The notes: generated by a model not told the origin, from the sequence alone. DNA of 35,348 bases from Bacteroidota bacterium (GCA_023419095.1 JAEZYN010000059.1:1-35348), one strand, 5' to 3'; shown: positions 8,502 through 15,795, counted from the stretch's first letter. Program-made: numbers and translations.

Positions 8502-8617
8502 TACAAAAACGATTTCCGTGAAATAAAATACGTCACCGCGCACAGCAGTATGCCGGCACACATGGTTTTATTTATCGATTTTAGCACGGGCATGCCGTCA
8601 TACAGCTGGTTTACTCA
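8502..8617 (-). pseudogene. possible C-terminal scrap of a membrane protein
   Basis: On the minus strand an open stretch of about 38 codons reads NQLYDGMPVLKSINK then TMCAGILLCAVTYFISRKSFL and stops at a TAA. The run from CAGILL to YFI would be one membrane helix followed by a positive tail. It has no plausible start of its own beyond a Met within the stretch and covers the 8531-8552 repeat; the other repeat copy gives a weakly similar but broken reading. I take it as decayed gene remains; it could also be chance. Confidence 0.25.
8531..8552 (+). repeat. imperfect direct repeat, copy 2
   Basis: Second copy of the 22-base element at 7937-7958 (21 of 22 identical), 594 bp downstream in the same orientation. 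Confidence 0.55.
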
Positions 8618-8682
8618 GCGCTCGCCACGACTTCATAGATAGTTTTATTGTATCTTAGTAAAAAGATTTTAAAAACACATTT

Positions 8683-9252
8683 ATGGCTTATACTCCCGAA
8701 CTTCAAAGCACCATTGACACCCTCGGCATCTCAAAAGAAAGCATTCTGTATCTCACTTTGGAACAAATGTACATGCAGGAAATGCGTGAAGGCATTAAAG
8801 ACACAGAATATCGCGAAGGAAGCGAATTTATTTTGAGCAGACTCTTTAAAAGAAACAAGGAGAAAAAATTTCAGACTCTGAAACCAAAAACCCATATCCT
8901 GTTTCAGGGTGGTTACAATCCTGACAGTCCACGCCTTCTAATCGAAATGATAGGGTTTTCTGTAGGCAGCCAACGATTCCCGCCGGATAAAGAATTGAAA
9001 CCCGGTTATCGTCTTTATCAAGATGTAGAACTTTACCTTGGAAAAATAGCATACGATAGTTTAGCGGATATAACCATACTCCCTACCGAGAAGAAACCTG
9101 CAAAACCTCGAAGTAAAAAGAAACCTGGGGAATCCAAAATCGCTACTTCAAAGAAAAAAGCACCGACCGGAAATTCGGTTCATTATCCTAACCTTCCAAA
9201 TTATCAGGATAAACGCAGGTTAAAAATTATTTACAACATCTCACAAGACTAA
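8683..9252 (+). CDS. 189-aa protein of unknown function
   Basis: I do not recognise a family. The first 145 residues look folded: a helical start (PELQSTIDTLGISKESILYLTLEQMYMQEM), then beta-type segments (THILFQGGYN, RLLIEMIGFSVGSQRF, YRLYQDVELYLGKIAYDSLADITIL). Residues about 146-170 are a Lys/Pro-rich linker (EKKPAKPRSKKKPGESK) and the end is again ordered (YPNLPNYQDKRRLKIIYNIS). No signal peptide or membrane helix is present, so it is cytoplasmic; the basic tail could contact nucleic acid (inference). The ATG at 8683 sits after an A/T-rich leader. It stands alone between the restriction operon and repeat-rich DNA, a position typical of accessory genes. Confidence 0.7.
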   Translation: MAYTPELQSTIDTLGISKESILYLTLEQMYMQEMREGIKDTEYREGSEFILSRLFKRNKEKKFQTLKPKTHILFQGGYNPDSPRLLIEMIGFSVGSQRFPPDKELKPGYRLYQDVELYLGKIAYDSLADITILPTEKKPAKPRSKKKPGESKIATSKKKAPTGNSVHYPNLPNYQDKRRLKIIYNISQD

Positions 9253-9411
9253 ATCAGTCACACCGTTTTATTACCTCCTCATCAAACCGTAAAGAAAGTA
9301 GGTTACCATATCCAAAAAAACCAAAAAAGGCAGCGAAGATCGGGGGCTTCCTTGGCCAGCCGCCCCCCTGCTGCGCAAACTGTCCTCATTTTGAGCCGCA
9401 TTGTAAAGCCG

Positions 9412-9429
9412 AATCCGATTTCGCGGATT
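9412..9429. repeat. REP-like short hairpin
   Basis: AATCCG at 9412-9417 pairs with CGGATT at 9424-9429 over a six-base loop; the motif continues as TTGTAATCCC. Short palindromes with a GGATTACAAATCCGCG-like text are, as I recall, frequent repeats in Bacteroidetes genomes. Only one copy is visible here, so repeat status is inferred. Confidence 0.35.
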
Positions 9430-9996
9430 TGTAATCCCTAACTTGCGACACGACTTTATCAATTACCAAAATCTCACCTGACAAAAAAACTACGTACTAT
9501 TAGGGTGTCATAGTGAATGTTGAAAACTTTTACATTATTGATTTTCAATTATTTCGTATTTTTGTAATGATGAATTTATAGCCATTCTGTATGGCGCGTT
9601 TCAGGTGTTTTCAGCTCCCAACATCATTAGGCTTGCCAAGGTTTCCGACGTAGGAACAGAAAAAGGAGATTAAAGAAAAACAAATACAGAAAAAGCAGTC
9701 TGAAGGAAATACCGAACCAAAAAATCCTGCCATGTCGTTAATCCCTGACAACAGGTGCTGCATCCCCAAAAATTGGGTAAGATGGAACGGTAAACGAAAA
9801 AGCCGGGTGCCTTGGGCACGAATACATAAGAAACGGTCGCGCACGGAAGTGTTCCTTGGCTGCTGCAGAGAAATGGCTCTTTCTGCACAAATGATGGATT
9901 TTGTAGGGCTCCGCCCGGAAATTTGGGGTATTTTTCCTGCCTTTTTTGGCCGATTTTTATTTTTACCCCTTTTTTCCTGTTTTTTCTCCTTTGTTA

Positions 9997-10018
9997 GCGA
10001 CCACCCATGGGTGGTCGC
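9997..10018. repeat. 22-bp perfect palindrome
   Basis: The left half GCGACCACCCA is followed by its exact complement TGGGTGGTCGC without a spacer. It lies in non-coding DNA after a T-rich run. It could be a REP unit, a protein-binding site or a cruciform-forming repeat. Confidence 0.6.
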
Positions 10019-10096
10019 ATATGGTCAGCCACACAAGATGCAGCATAAAGGGATTTCTATATCCGCTGTCGGGAAGCAATATTAATTTTTTTTGAG

Positions 10097-10246
10097 AAAA
10101 TACGTCACTTTTATCCGTTTTAAGCAACCTAAAGGAGATTTTGTTCAGACATTACAGAAAGGACTAATCGATAAATTTATTCGGTGATCTTCAGGAGCTA
10201 GGGATCTACTTGCCTACGACGTTTTCGGGATGTGACGCCGATAAAT
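10097..10246 (+). pseudogene. possible frameshifted remnant of a short gene
   Basis: Two overlapping frames read like one protein if a single base near 10190 is removed: RKYVTFIRFKQPKGDFVQTL then QKGLIDKFI in one frame, GDLQELGIYLPTTFSGCDADK and a TAA in the next. The composition is protein-like, unlike the DNA just upstream. No family is recognised and no clear start codon exists, so this is a weak call. Confidence 0.25.
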
Positions 10247-10258
10247 AAGTCCACCAAG

Positions 10259-10789
10259 TTACACATCTCGCAATGGATCCAGTACAAACCGCCAAGGCAT
10301 ATTTTTCCACACTTCACCAGCATAATCTACCCCGATACGCGGACCGGCGGTGATCGTTCCTGCCAATACCGTATCCTCTAGCCACAGCCGTTCTGAGCTC
10401 CCCACATCTTCTCCGTAAAAACTTTTATCGAGTTCCAGAAGGTTGCCGATTCGCCCCGGTCCGCTTGCGGTACTCAGTCCCCGGATCAGTACGGCTTCGG
10501 GCTGTCCGGCCTTGCCGGTTACGATGTTCAGCAGCCAGTAGCGCCCGTAAATTAGGTAGACATAGACGAAACCGCCCTCGCCGAACATGAGTTCCGTACG
10601 CGGCGTAAGTCCTTTGCTGGCATGACTCGCCAGATCATCGGTGCCGAAATAGGCTTCGGTTTCTATAATATGCGCACTCAGTTCACGGCCGTCCGGAAAT
10701 CGGCGTACCAGCGTTTTACCCAGGAGGGCCTGTGCCAGATGTACTGCATCATGTTTTTGAAAATAGGATTTAGGGATGCGTTTGGCCAT
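10259..10789 (-). CDS. DNA-3-methyladenine glycosylase (AAG/MPG family)
   Basis: A 176-residue base-excision repair enzyme that removes 3-methyladenine and related alkylated purines from DNA. Family landmarks are ALLGKTLVRR near the start, the active-site block ETEAYFGTDDLASHASKGLTP (about 44-63; the Glu activates water, Tyr intercalates), MFGEGGFVYVYLIYGRYWLLNIV (about 68-90), PEAVLIRG and SGPGRIGN, then GPRIGVDYAGEVW near the end. It is slightly short (the family is usually 185-210) but the core is complete. A perfect -7 box (TACATTTG, minus strand, 10857-10864) lies 68 bp before the ATG. It is a single gene, downstream of and on the same strand as the dipeptidyl peptidase gene, but separated from it by a terminator. 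Confidence 0.93.
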   Translation of the reverse strand: MAKRIPKSYFQKHDAVHLAQALLGKTLVRRFPDGRELSAHIIETEAYFGTDDLASHASKGLTPRTELMFGEGGFVYVYLIYGRYWLLNIVTGKAGQPEAVLIRGLSTASGPGRIGNLLELDKSFYGEDVGSSERLWLEDTVLAGTITAGPRIGVDYAGEVWKNMPWRFVLDPLRDV

Positions 10790-10856
10790 TTGCGGTAGAT
10801 GCGGAAAGGTGAAAAGCTAATTATGTCCAGATCAAACCTTCAAATGACGTACCCTT

Positions 10857-10864
10857 CAAATGTA
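10857..10864 (-). promoter_or_regulatory. candidate -7 box for the glycosylase gene
   Basis: Minus-strand TACATTTG matches TAnnTTTG. No TTG is found 19-21 bp upstream, so only the -7 part is supported. Confidence 0.3.
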
Positions 10865-10908
10865 TTGTCTTACAATTTGTGCTGGCGGAAATCTTTTTCA
10901 GAAACAAA

Positions 10909-10937
10909 AAACCGCTTCATCATAGATGAAACGGTTT
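10909..10937 (-). terminator. Rho-independent terminator of the dipeptidyl peptidase gene
   Basis: AAACCGCTTCATC (10909-10921) and GATGAAACGGTTT (10925-10937) form a 13-pair stem with one G-U pair and a three-base loop. On the minus strand it is followed by TTTTTGTTTC. It is placed 62 bp past the stop at 10999. Confidence 0.75.
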
Positions 10938-10998
10938 TGTTTGCGCTGATAATTTGCTGGACTGCCGGATTTTAAAAAGCAGCGTCAGCCTCAATATT

Positions 10999-13038
10999 TT
11001 AATTCTGATCCGGCAGGAAACTGTACTCTTTAGAATAGCGCAGCATCTGCTCTGCAAAGGTTTCCGGATATCTCAATACATAATCGGTTACCTTCCCGGC
11101 GCTGTTTTTCACCGGTGTAATATAGGGATTCACAAAACCGCGGTAGGGCGCCTCCTTATACTGTGCGTTGCGCGCCAGCACTTCTTTGTATATGGTCTGA
11201 TCTACTTTCACCCCGTAGTTTTCAACCAGGTTTTTAGCGGCATTGTAATCGCCTTCGGATTTGATGCGCTGGGTTTCGCGCAGCAGCTGTCCGAACAACT
11301 CGTGCAGTTTGTCATAGTCGGTAATATTGAAATAGGTCTTGCCGTTGCGTGTGATCTTTTCAATTACATTGTCCTTTTTTCCTTTATCAAAAACCCACGC
11401 GCTTACCCACTGTCGGTTCCGCATGTGCGATTCTTCAATATCGGCTCCCGGCTCCAGCCTCACGAGCTGCATCATGAGTCCGTTGCGGATGTAATTGTCG
11501 TAGGAGGCCTTGCCCACACCTTTCCAGTCATCAGTAAGTCCGAGTTCCTGCAGTTTTGGGTTGTACAGGAAGTACAGGCCTACAAGATCGGCGCGGCCTT
11601 CTTCCATGGTCGAAGCGTAGCTTTTCAGTGTTTCCTTAGGCGTCCCGACACCGGTATTGATCTGACCGGAGGCGTGACCTACCACCTCGTGCAGCGCCGT
11701 GTGCAGTTTGCTCGAAAGTTCGCCGTACTTCTGGGCGAGGCGCAGTTCTTCGTCGTCATTCACGAATTCTTTTAAACGTCCCGAACCGGCAGCTTTATCA
11801 TACGCATCGATGATATTTCCGAGTGAAACGGATTTTGAACCGTGTTCAGCGCGGATCCAGTCCGCATTCGGAAGGTTCACACCGATGGCCGTGCTTGGTG
11901 ATGCATCACCGGATTCCGAGGCTACAATTACCGTCTTATAGCTGACGCCTACCACATTTTTCTTCTTATGTTGTGGCATGAGCGGAGAGTTGTCTTCAAA
12001 CCACTGCGCCTGCTTTGAAAGGACTTCCATCTTTTTGGACATGTCGAAATCCTTGATCTGTACCACGCTTTCATAGGAGCCTTTGTGCCCCAGCGGGTCA
12101 CTGTATACTTCGATAAATCCGTTGATATAGTCAATGTTCCCTTCAGTGGCATCCACCCAGGCTACGTTGTAATCGTCCCAGGTTTTAAGGTCGCCGGTTT
12201 TGTAATATCTGATGAGTAGGTCCAGCGCATTTGCCTGCTTCTGGTTTTCGGCGACGCTTTTTGCTTTTTCAAGCCAACCCGTAATATGGTCGATGGCCGC
12301 GCCGTACATGCCGCCGCTTTTCCACACCTTCTCGGTCAGCTTACCGTTTTCTTTGACGAGTTTTGAGTTGAGACCTGTTGAAAGCGGCCTTTGCGGATCG
12401 GGGCTTTTCATTCCGGCATAAAATCTGTCGGCTTCATCGGCGCTGATGCCTTCACCATAGAAATTCACGGCTGAACCTTCCAGCAGACCTTTGCTAAGGT
12501 CGAGGTTCACTTTTTTACTGTCTTTATCATTGAAGAGTACATCAGCCACGGCCGTATTCAGCGTAGTGTTGGTCTCTTTTAAAAGTTGATCCAGGTAGGC
12601 GCGGGAAAATGCCGGCTTCATCTTGTCGTTGGAGTAGTGGTGGTGAATACCGTTGGCGAACCAGATGCGTTTAAGATAAATCTCAAAGTTCTGCCAGTCC
12701 TGTGTGGTTTTGTCGCCCTTGTAATTCTGATAAATCTTTTCCAGTGCCCGGCGGATGGTCAGGTTGTTTTTATAATTCTGGTCCCAGATGATATCGCGGC
12801 CTGCGTAGCCGGCCTGGCTCAGGTAGTACACGTATTCTTTTTCCTTTAAGGTCAGATCATTCCAGCCGGGCACATCGTACCGCAAAACTTCAATGTCCGC
12901 AAAACGGTCAATGCTGTTCTGTCCCTTTGGGGTGCTTTGTTCCTGAGGAGCGTTTTCAGCGTTAACATTCTGCTGTGCCGTGCACGAAAACAGGAGTGTG
13001 GCAGCCATCGCCAAGAGGGGAATTTCTATTCTTTTCAT
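10999..13038 (-). CDS. dipeptidyl peptidase III-type zinc metallopeptidase (M49), lipoprotein
   Basis: A 679-residue M49 peptidase, which removes dipeptides from the N-terminus of peptides. The zinc site is complete: HEVVGH near residue 450 (two His ligands and the catalytic Glu) and EEGRAD near 477 (third ligand), spaced as in the Bacteroides thetaiotaomicron enzyme rather than as in eukaryotic DPP III. The start at 13038 (MKRIEIPLLAMAATLLFSC) gives a lipoprotein signal peptide with Cys at about residue 19; the 13-codon longer frame would spoil it. So the enzyme is predicted to be tethered in the envelope, facing the periplasm or surface. Its promoter and terminator are both visible, so it is a single-gene unit. 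Family members in Bacteroidetes are sometimes labelled dihydrofolate reductase; nothing in the sequence supports that. Confidence 0.93.
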   Translation of the reverse strand: MKRIEIPLLAMAATLLFSCTAQQNVNAENAPQEQSTPKGQNSIDRFADIEVLRYDVPGWNDLTLKEKEYVYYLSQAGYAGRDIIWDQNYKNNLTIRRALEKIYQNYKGDKTTQDWQNFEIYLKRIWFANGIHHHYSNDKMKPAFSRAYLDQLLKETNTTLNTAVADVLFNDKDSKKVNLDLSKGLLEGSAVNFYGEGISADEADRFYAGMKSPDPQRPLSTGLNSKLVKENGKLTEKVWKSGGMYGAAIDHITGWLEKAKSVAENQKQANALDLLIRYYKTGDLKTWDDYNVAWVDATEGNIDYINGFIEVYSDPLGHKGSYESVVQIKDFDMSKKMEVLSKQAQWFEDNSPLMPQHKKKNVVGVSYKTVIVASESGDASPSTAIGVNLPNADWIRAEHGSKSVSLGNIIDAYDKAAGSGRLKEFVNDDEELRLAQKYGELSSKLHTALHEVVGHASGQINTGVGTPKETLKSYASTMEEGRADLVGLYFLYNPKLQELGLTDDWKGVGKASYDNYIRNGLMMQLVRLEPGADIEESHMRNRQWVSAWVFDKGKKDNVIEKITRNGKTYFNITDYDKLHELFGQLLRETQRIKSEGDYNAAKNLVENYGVKVDQTIYKEVLARNAQYKEAPYRGFVNPYITPVKNSAGKVTDYVLRYPETFAEQMLRYSKEYSFLPDQN

Positions 13039-13387
13039 ATTAATTATTTTAGATCCGTAGATACTTCGATGCAGCAATTTAGTTATTTATTCTAAATTAT
13101 ATTCCGACAAATTTAGAAAGGAATCAGCAGTAAGCAATTGAACGAAGATATTGAACAGAGATGCGCATGGTTAAACCAAAACTGCTTTATTGGACTTGAT
13201 TTTTCAAAATTAAAGTCCTGAAATGATGTCTTTTACATTTTCCGGAACGTTCATACATTTTAAATTCAGTCTATTATTAAATTTATTAAACGGAATACAG
13301 AAAAAACCTTTATATTTCCATCAGATTAAGCTATAGTTAAAAACACCTAAGAAACACTCCACATTTAAAAACAATTAAATTTACTTT
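13039..13387. other. divergent intergenic region
   Basis: Contains the minus-strand promoter of the peptidase gene (13108-13137) and the leader of the plus-strand gene at 13388, with a one-mismatch -7 box TATATTTC at 13311-13318. No further gene or RNA is seen. Confidence 0.5.
13108..13137 (-). promoter_or_regulatory. Bacteroidetes-type promoter of the dipeptidyl peptidase gene
   Basis: Minus-strand TTG (plus 13135-13137), exactly 19 bp, then TAAATTTG (plus 13108-13115): a full consensus match. Transcription should start near 13102, giving a leader of about 65 nt and supporting the start at 13038. Confidence 0.68.
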
Positions 13388-14017
13388 ATGAAATCAACAT
13401 TTTCTTTTCTTTTATTTTTTTCGATGATTTTCGGTTATGCCCAAAAGTATCAGTCCGCTACCATAGAGCTGGCGAACGGTCAACAGAAAACAGGATTGGT
13501 CAATGCCAAGAGCCTGACTGGCAATCAGATAAAATTTAAAACAGATGAAAATGCCAAAGAGGAGACCCTACCTAATTCAGCGTTGAAATCCATCATTTTC
13601 ATGTCTGATGACAAAAGCTATCAGCTGGATTATCTGACTTTCTATACAACTGCCAAAAGAAAACAGACAGAATCCAACTGGATGCTGAAACTGGTCTCAG
13701 GATATTATGATCTCTACACGGTTGCCGATTATTCTTTCGATAAAAAAGGAAATTTAAAACTTTCGACCAATTACCTCGCAGGCTCCACCTTACCGGAATT
13801 TTATTACTTCATTAAAAAGCACGATCAGAACACCGGAGATTTTTTTGCCGTTCGAAGTCCGTCACCTACCTATTTTGGCCTGCATAAAATACTGCAGGAA
13901 AATGTCGGCAGGTTCATGGCCGATGACAAAAACCTTGTAGCCAAAGTGGAAAGCAAAAAATACTCTACAAAAAACATTGAGCAGATTGTCACGGAGTATA
14001 ACAACACTAAAAAGTAA
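13388..14017 (+). CDS. secreted protein of unknown function
   Basis: A 209-residue protein with a clear signal peptide (MKSTFSFLLFFSMIFGYAQ, cleavage after Ala-Gln or at FGYA). The mature part is rich in beta-type segments and Lys: an early segment YQSATIELANGQQKTGLV resembles the start of secreted flavobacterial proteins of unknown function that describe an altered ligand or gene list, followed by a helical end (SKKYSTKNIEQIVTEYNNTKK). There is no C-terminal sorting domain and no lipoprotein Cys, so it is probably periplasmic. It is a single gene. A weak -7 box (TATATTTC, 13311-13318) lies 70 bp upstream. I do not recognise a named family. Confidence 0.8.
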   Translation: MKSTFSFLLFFSMIFGYAQKYQSATIELANGQQKTGLVNAKSLTGNQIKFKTDENAKEETLPNSALKSIIFMSDDKSYQLDYLTFYTTAKRKQTESNWMLKLVSGYYDLYTVADYSFDKKGNLKLSTNYLAGSTLPEFYYFIKKHDQNTGDFFAVRSPSPTYFGLHKILQENVGRFMADDKNLVAKVESKKYSTKNIEQIVTEYNNTKK

Positions 14018-14171
14018 CCCTTCACTGTGGCAAGGGGCGGATTTCGGAATACCCGGGACCGACTGAGCCCTAAACGTCCGGACCGGACAATTCAGTTTAC
14101 GGTACCGACATTTCATGGTTTTCATTCGAGTCAAAAGAACACGCTCAACCCAACACTTTAAAACTAAAAAA

Positions 14172-14195
14172 ATCCGTTCAGCAAGCTGAACGGAT
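14172..14195 (-). terminator. terminator belonging to the typA-tail fragment
   Basis: ATCCGTTCAG (14172-14181) pairs with CTGAACGGAT (14186-14195) over a CAAG loop; minus-strand T-rich tract follows (plus A's at 14166-14171). It stands 26 bp past the stop of the typA fragment and differs in sequence from the terminators of the intact typA, so the fragment arrived with its own 3' flank. Confidence 0.65.
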
Positions 14196-14220
14196 ATTTA
14201 ATATAAAATTGGGTTAGTTT

Positions 14221-14386
14221 TTACCCTTTTGCACCTCTTTCAATACGTTTTCTTTCGTTTTCAGAAAGAATCTTTTTACGCATACGGATGAAGTTTGGCG
14301 TTACTTCAATGGCTTCGTCGCTCTGGATGTATTCCATGCACTCTTCAAGGGAGAATAAGATTTTCGGAGCAATGCTGCCGCCTTTG
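14221..14386 (-). pseudogene. duplicated, diverged 3' end of typA
   Basis: 165 bp aligns without gaps to the 3' end of the intact typA (19454-19618), same strand. I count 20 base differences (about 88% identity); 18 are synonymous and the two amino-acid changes are Val to Ile and a Gly for Asp at the breakpoint. It encodes the last 54 residues (SIAPKILFSLEECMEY ... ERKRIERGAKG) and the stop. The pattern shows that the copy evolved under selection as part of a working typA, so it came from another lineage rather than from a recent local duplication. It breaks off at about 14386, where a restriction-enzyme tail on the opposite strand begins. Confidence 0.85.
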
Positions 14387-14896
14387 GATGTTCTGGATTA
14401 CATCTACGCCGTACTTCATTCGCCAAAATACCGCGAAACCTATAAAGAATTCCTGAAGATCGATTTCCCGCGCGTGCCTTTTCCAAAACCCGAAACCTTC
14501 TGGCAGCTTGTGCAACTCGGCAGCCAGATCCACCAACTCCACCTGCTCGAAGGGATTTCCAATAAAGACCTCACTACAAAGTTCTCCGGAAAAGGGGAGA
14601 ATGTGGTGGAGAAACAGACCTATATCCGCGACGTAGAACTAACAACAACGGATGGCGTCGCTGCGCTCGCCATGACGGGAAAAGTTTTCATCAATGCCAC
14701 CCAATATTTCGAAAACATTCCCGAAAGCGCTTGGAACTTCTACATCGGCGGTTATCAGCCCGCTCAGAAATGGCTCAAAGACCGCAAGGGCCGCGCGCTG
14801 GATTTCCAGAATGTGTTGCATTACCAGAAAATGATTTATGCGATGAGCCACACGGAAATACTGATGGGGGAGATTGATGAAGTAAGAGTGGTCTGA
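14387..14896 (+). pseudogene. C-terminal remnant of a large restriction-modification enzyme (type ISP/Eco57I-like)
   Basis: About 168 codons in one frame, starting at the join with the typA tail and ending in TGA. Landmarks are LDYIYAVLHSPKYRETYKEF then LKIDFPRVPFPK, FWQLVQLGSQIHQLHLLE, and near the end YIGGYQPAQKWLKDRKGR and LDFQNVLHYQKMIYAM. As I recall, these are C-terminal target-recognition motifs of single-chain type ISP or related type IIG enzymes. The nuclease, helicase and methyltransferase parts are missing. An in-frame ATG at 14288 exists only because the frame runs on antisense through the typA fragment, so a 202-residue ORF there is a fusion artefact. Enzymatic activity is not expected. 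Confidence 0.7.
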
Positions 14897-14918
14897 AAAA
14901 ACCAGAGGCTTGTCATTC

Positions 14919-14951
14919 TGAACGAAGCAAAAGCGCAGTGAAGAATCTCAA
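14919..14951 (+). repeat. intergenic repeat of the GTCATTCTGAACGAAGC type
   Basis: GTCATTCTGAACGAAGC then a GAAGAATCTCA end. I recognise this text as a short dispersed intergenic repeat of Flavobacteriia. It follows the restriction-gene remnant by about 20 bp. A decayed relative (GTCATCTCTAACGGAGAAG, GAAGAATC) is at 15970-15996, also directly at the end of a remnant of the same gene. Confidence 0.5.
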
Positions 14952-15136
14952 GGCAAGTGGTGGTGCTTTAAATTTTCTTAAGTACAGAAGCCATGGCAGC
15001 AATGGAAAAATTAACGGTCCATTTAATTATTTATAAAGAAAAAAATATATCTTAGAGCCAAGAGACAACTATTACGACTTGCAGATCAATCCTGCAGAAT
15101 AGGTGGTATTTGTCTGACGAAGTAGACCTATATACA

Positions 15137-15147
15137 TGTTAGCGGTT
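15137..15147 (+). repeat. left inverted repeat of the acetyltransferase cassette
   Basis: TGTTAGCGGTT is the exact complement of AACCGCTAACA at 15785-15795; the match extends inward to 15 of 16 bases. The pair encloses the acetyltransferase gene closely (34 bp before its ATG, 5 bp after its stop). Confidence 0.55.
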
Positions 15148-15180
15148 ATTTTACAAAAAACACCTAAAAGGTAGTATACG

Positions 15181-15780
15181 ATGAAAAGTGAAAAAGAAAA
15201 AATGATTTCGGGAAAGCCTTACAAAGCTTTTGGAGATGAATTATTGGCAGAAAGACAGTATGCCAAGGAAATGATATTTGATTTCAATTCTCTACGACCA
15301 AATCAGATTGATGAGCGAAACGAAATATTAAAAAGGCTTTTAGGGGAAACGAAAGATAAATACTTTATTGAACCACCCTTCCGCTGTGATTATGGATATA
15401 ATATCGAAATTGGCGAGAAATTTTATTCAAATTACAACTTAATTATTCTTGATTGTGCACCAGTTAAAATTGGAGATAACGTTTTAATAGGCCCAAATGT
15501 GAGTATCTATACGGCAGGACACCCATTACATTATGAAATTAGAAACCAAGAGTATGAATATGCTTTTCCTGTAATAATTGGAGATAATGTATGGATAGGT
15601 GGAAATGTTGTTATAAATCCTGGTGTTTCGATTGGAGAAAATTCTGTTATAGGTTCTGGAAGCGTTGTAACTAAAGATATTCCAAAGAATGTAATTGCCA
15701 TAGGAAACCCTTGTAAAGTACTGAGAGTGATAACAGACGATGATAGACATTATTATTTTAAAAACTTAAAAATAGAATAA
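15181..15780 (+). CDS. sugar O-acetyltransferase, maltose/galactoside acetyltransferase family (LbH)
   Basis: A 199-residue acetyl-CoA:sugar O-acetyltransferase. The N-terminal Mac domain covers residues 1-60 (KMISGKPYKAFGDELLAERQ). A left-handed beta-helix of hexapeptide repeats follows (IGDNVLIGPNVSIYTAGHPL, VIIGDNVWIGGNVVINPGV, IGENSVIGSGSVVTKDIP), then the usual end VIAIGNPCKVLRVI. The His in YTAGHPLHYE (about 118) is the catalytic base of this family. Length is typical. Maa-type enzymes acetylate glucose or maltose, NodL-type enzymes chitin oligomers; the sequence alone does not decide the substrate. The gene is clearly richer in A+T than its neighbours and is enclosed by inverted repeats, so it was probably acquired as a cassette. 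Confidence 0.92.
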   Translation: MKSEKEKMISGKPYKAFGDELLAERQYAKEMIFDFNSLRPNQIDERNEILKRLLGETKDKYFIEPPFRCDYGYNIEIGEKFYSNYNLIILDCAPVKIGDNVLIGPNVSIYTAGHPLHYEIRNQEYEYAFPVIIGDNVWIGGNVVINPGVSIGENSVIGSGSVVTKDIPKNVIAIGNPCKVLRVITDDDRHYYFKNLKIE

Positions 15781-15784
15781 AAAC

Positions 15785-15795
15785 AACCGCTAACA
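15785..15795 (-). repeat. right inverted repeat of the acetyltransferase cassette
   Basis: AACCGCTAACA, complementary to the left copy at 15137-15147. Confidence 0.55.

Larger units (their letters stand above)
8237..8682. other. AT-rich intergenic DNA with the second direct-repeat copy
   Basis: The first 200 bp are very AT-rich and must hold the start signals for the small gene on minus. The right part (8480-8640) is richer in GC and carries the second repeat. On the minus strand, 8617-8502 reads as an open stretch ending in TAA with a membrane-helix-like segment, possibly gene debris. TATCTTAG at 8652-8659 is a one-mismatch -7 box for the following gene. Confidence 0.4.
9253..10085. other. 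gene-poor, palindrome-bearing DNA
   Basis: About 830 bp without a credible gene. The open frames (for example plus 9732-10085) give Cys/Trp/Phe-rich peptides unlike proteins. The stretch holds a REP-like hairpin at 9412-9429, a perfect -7-like TATTTTTG at 9557-9564 with no gene behind it, and a 22-bp perfect palindrome at 9997-10018. Base composition changes several times, as in accumulated intergenic repeats. Confidence 0.45.
14897..15180. other. junction DNA upstream of the acetyltransferase gene
   Basis: Starts with a common Bacteroidetes-type intergenic repeat (14919-14951), then AT-rich sequence with a small dyad TGCAG/CTGCA near 15080-15098, and the left inverted repeat at 15137-15147. 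No gene is seen. Confidence 0.4.

Noticed and set aside
9732..10085. A 117-codon plus-strand frame and minus-strand frames over 9611-9888
   Set aside because: Composition (Trp, Cys and Phe runs) is not protein-like, and the frame runs through the 22-bp palindrome. No start signal.
10999..13038. Dihydrofolate reductase label used for relatives of this peptidase
   Set aside because: The HEVVGH and EEGRAD zinc motifs and the length fit M49 peptidases; there is no folate-reductase feature.
14288..14896. A 202-codon open frame on plus
   Set aside because: Its first 33 codons are antisense to the typA-tail fragment (the same antisense peptide is readable over the intact typA at 19521). Only the part from about 14387 is protein-like, as a restriction-enzyme remnant.
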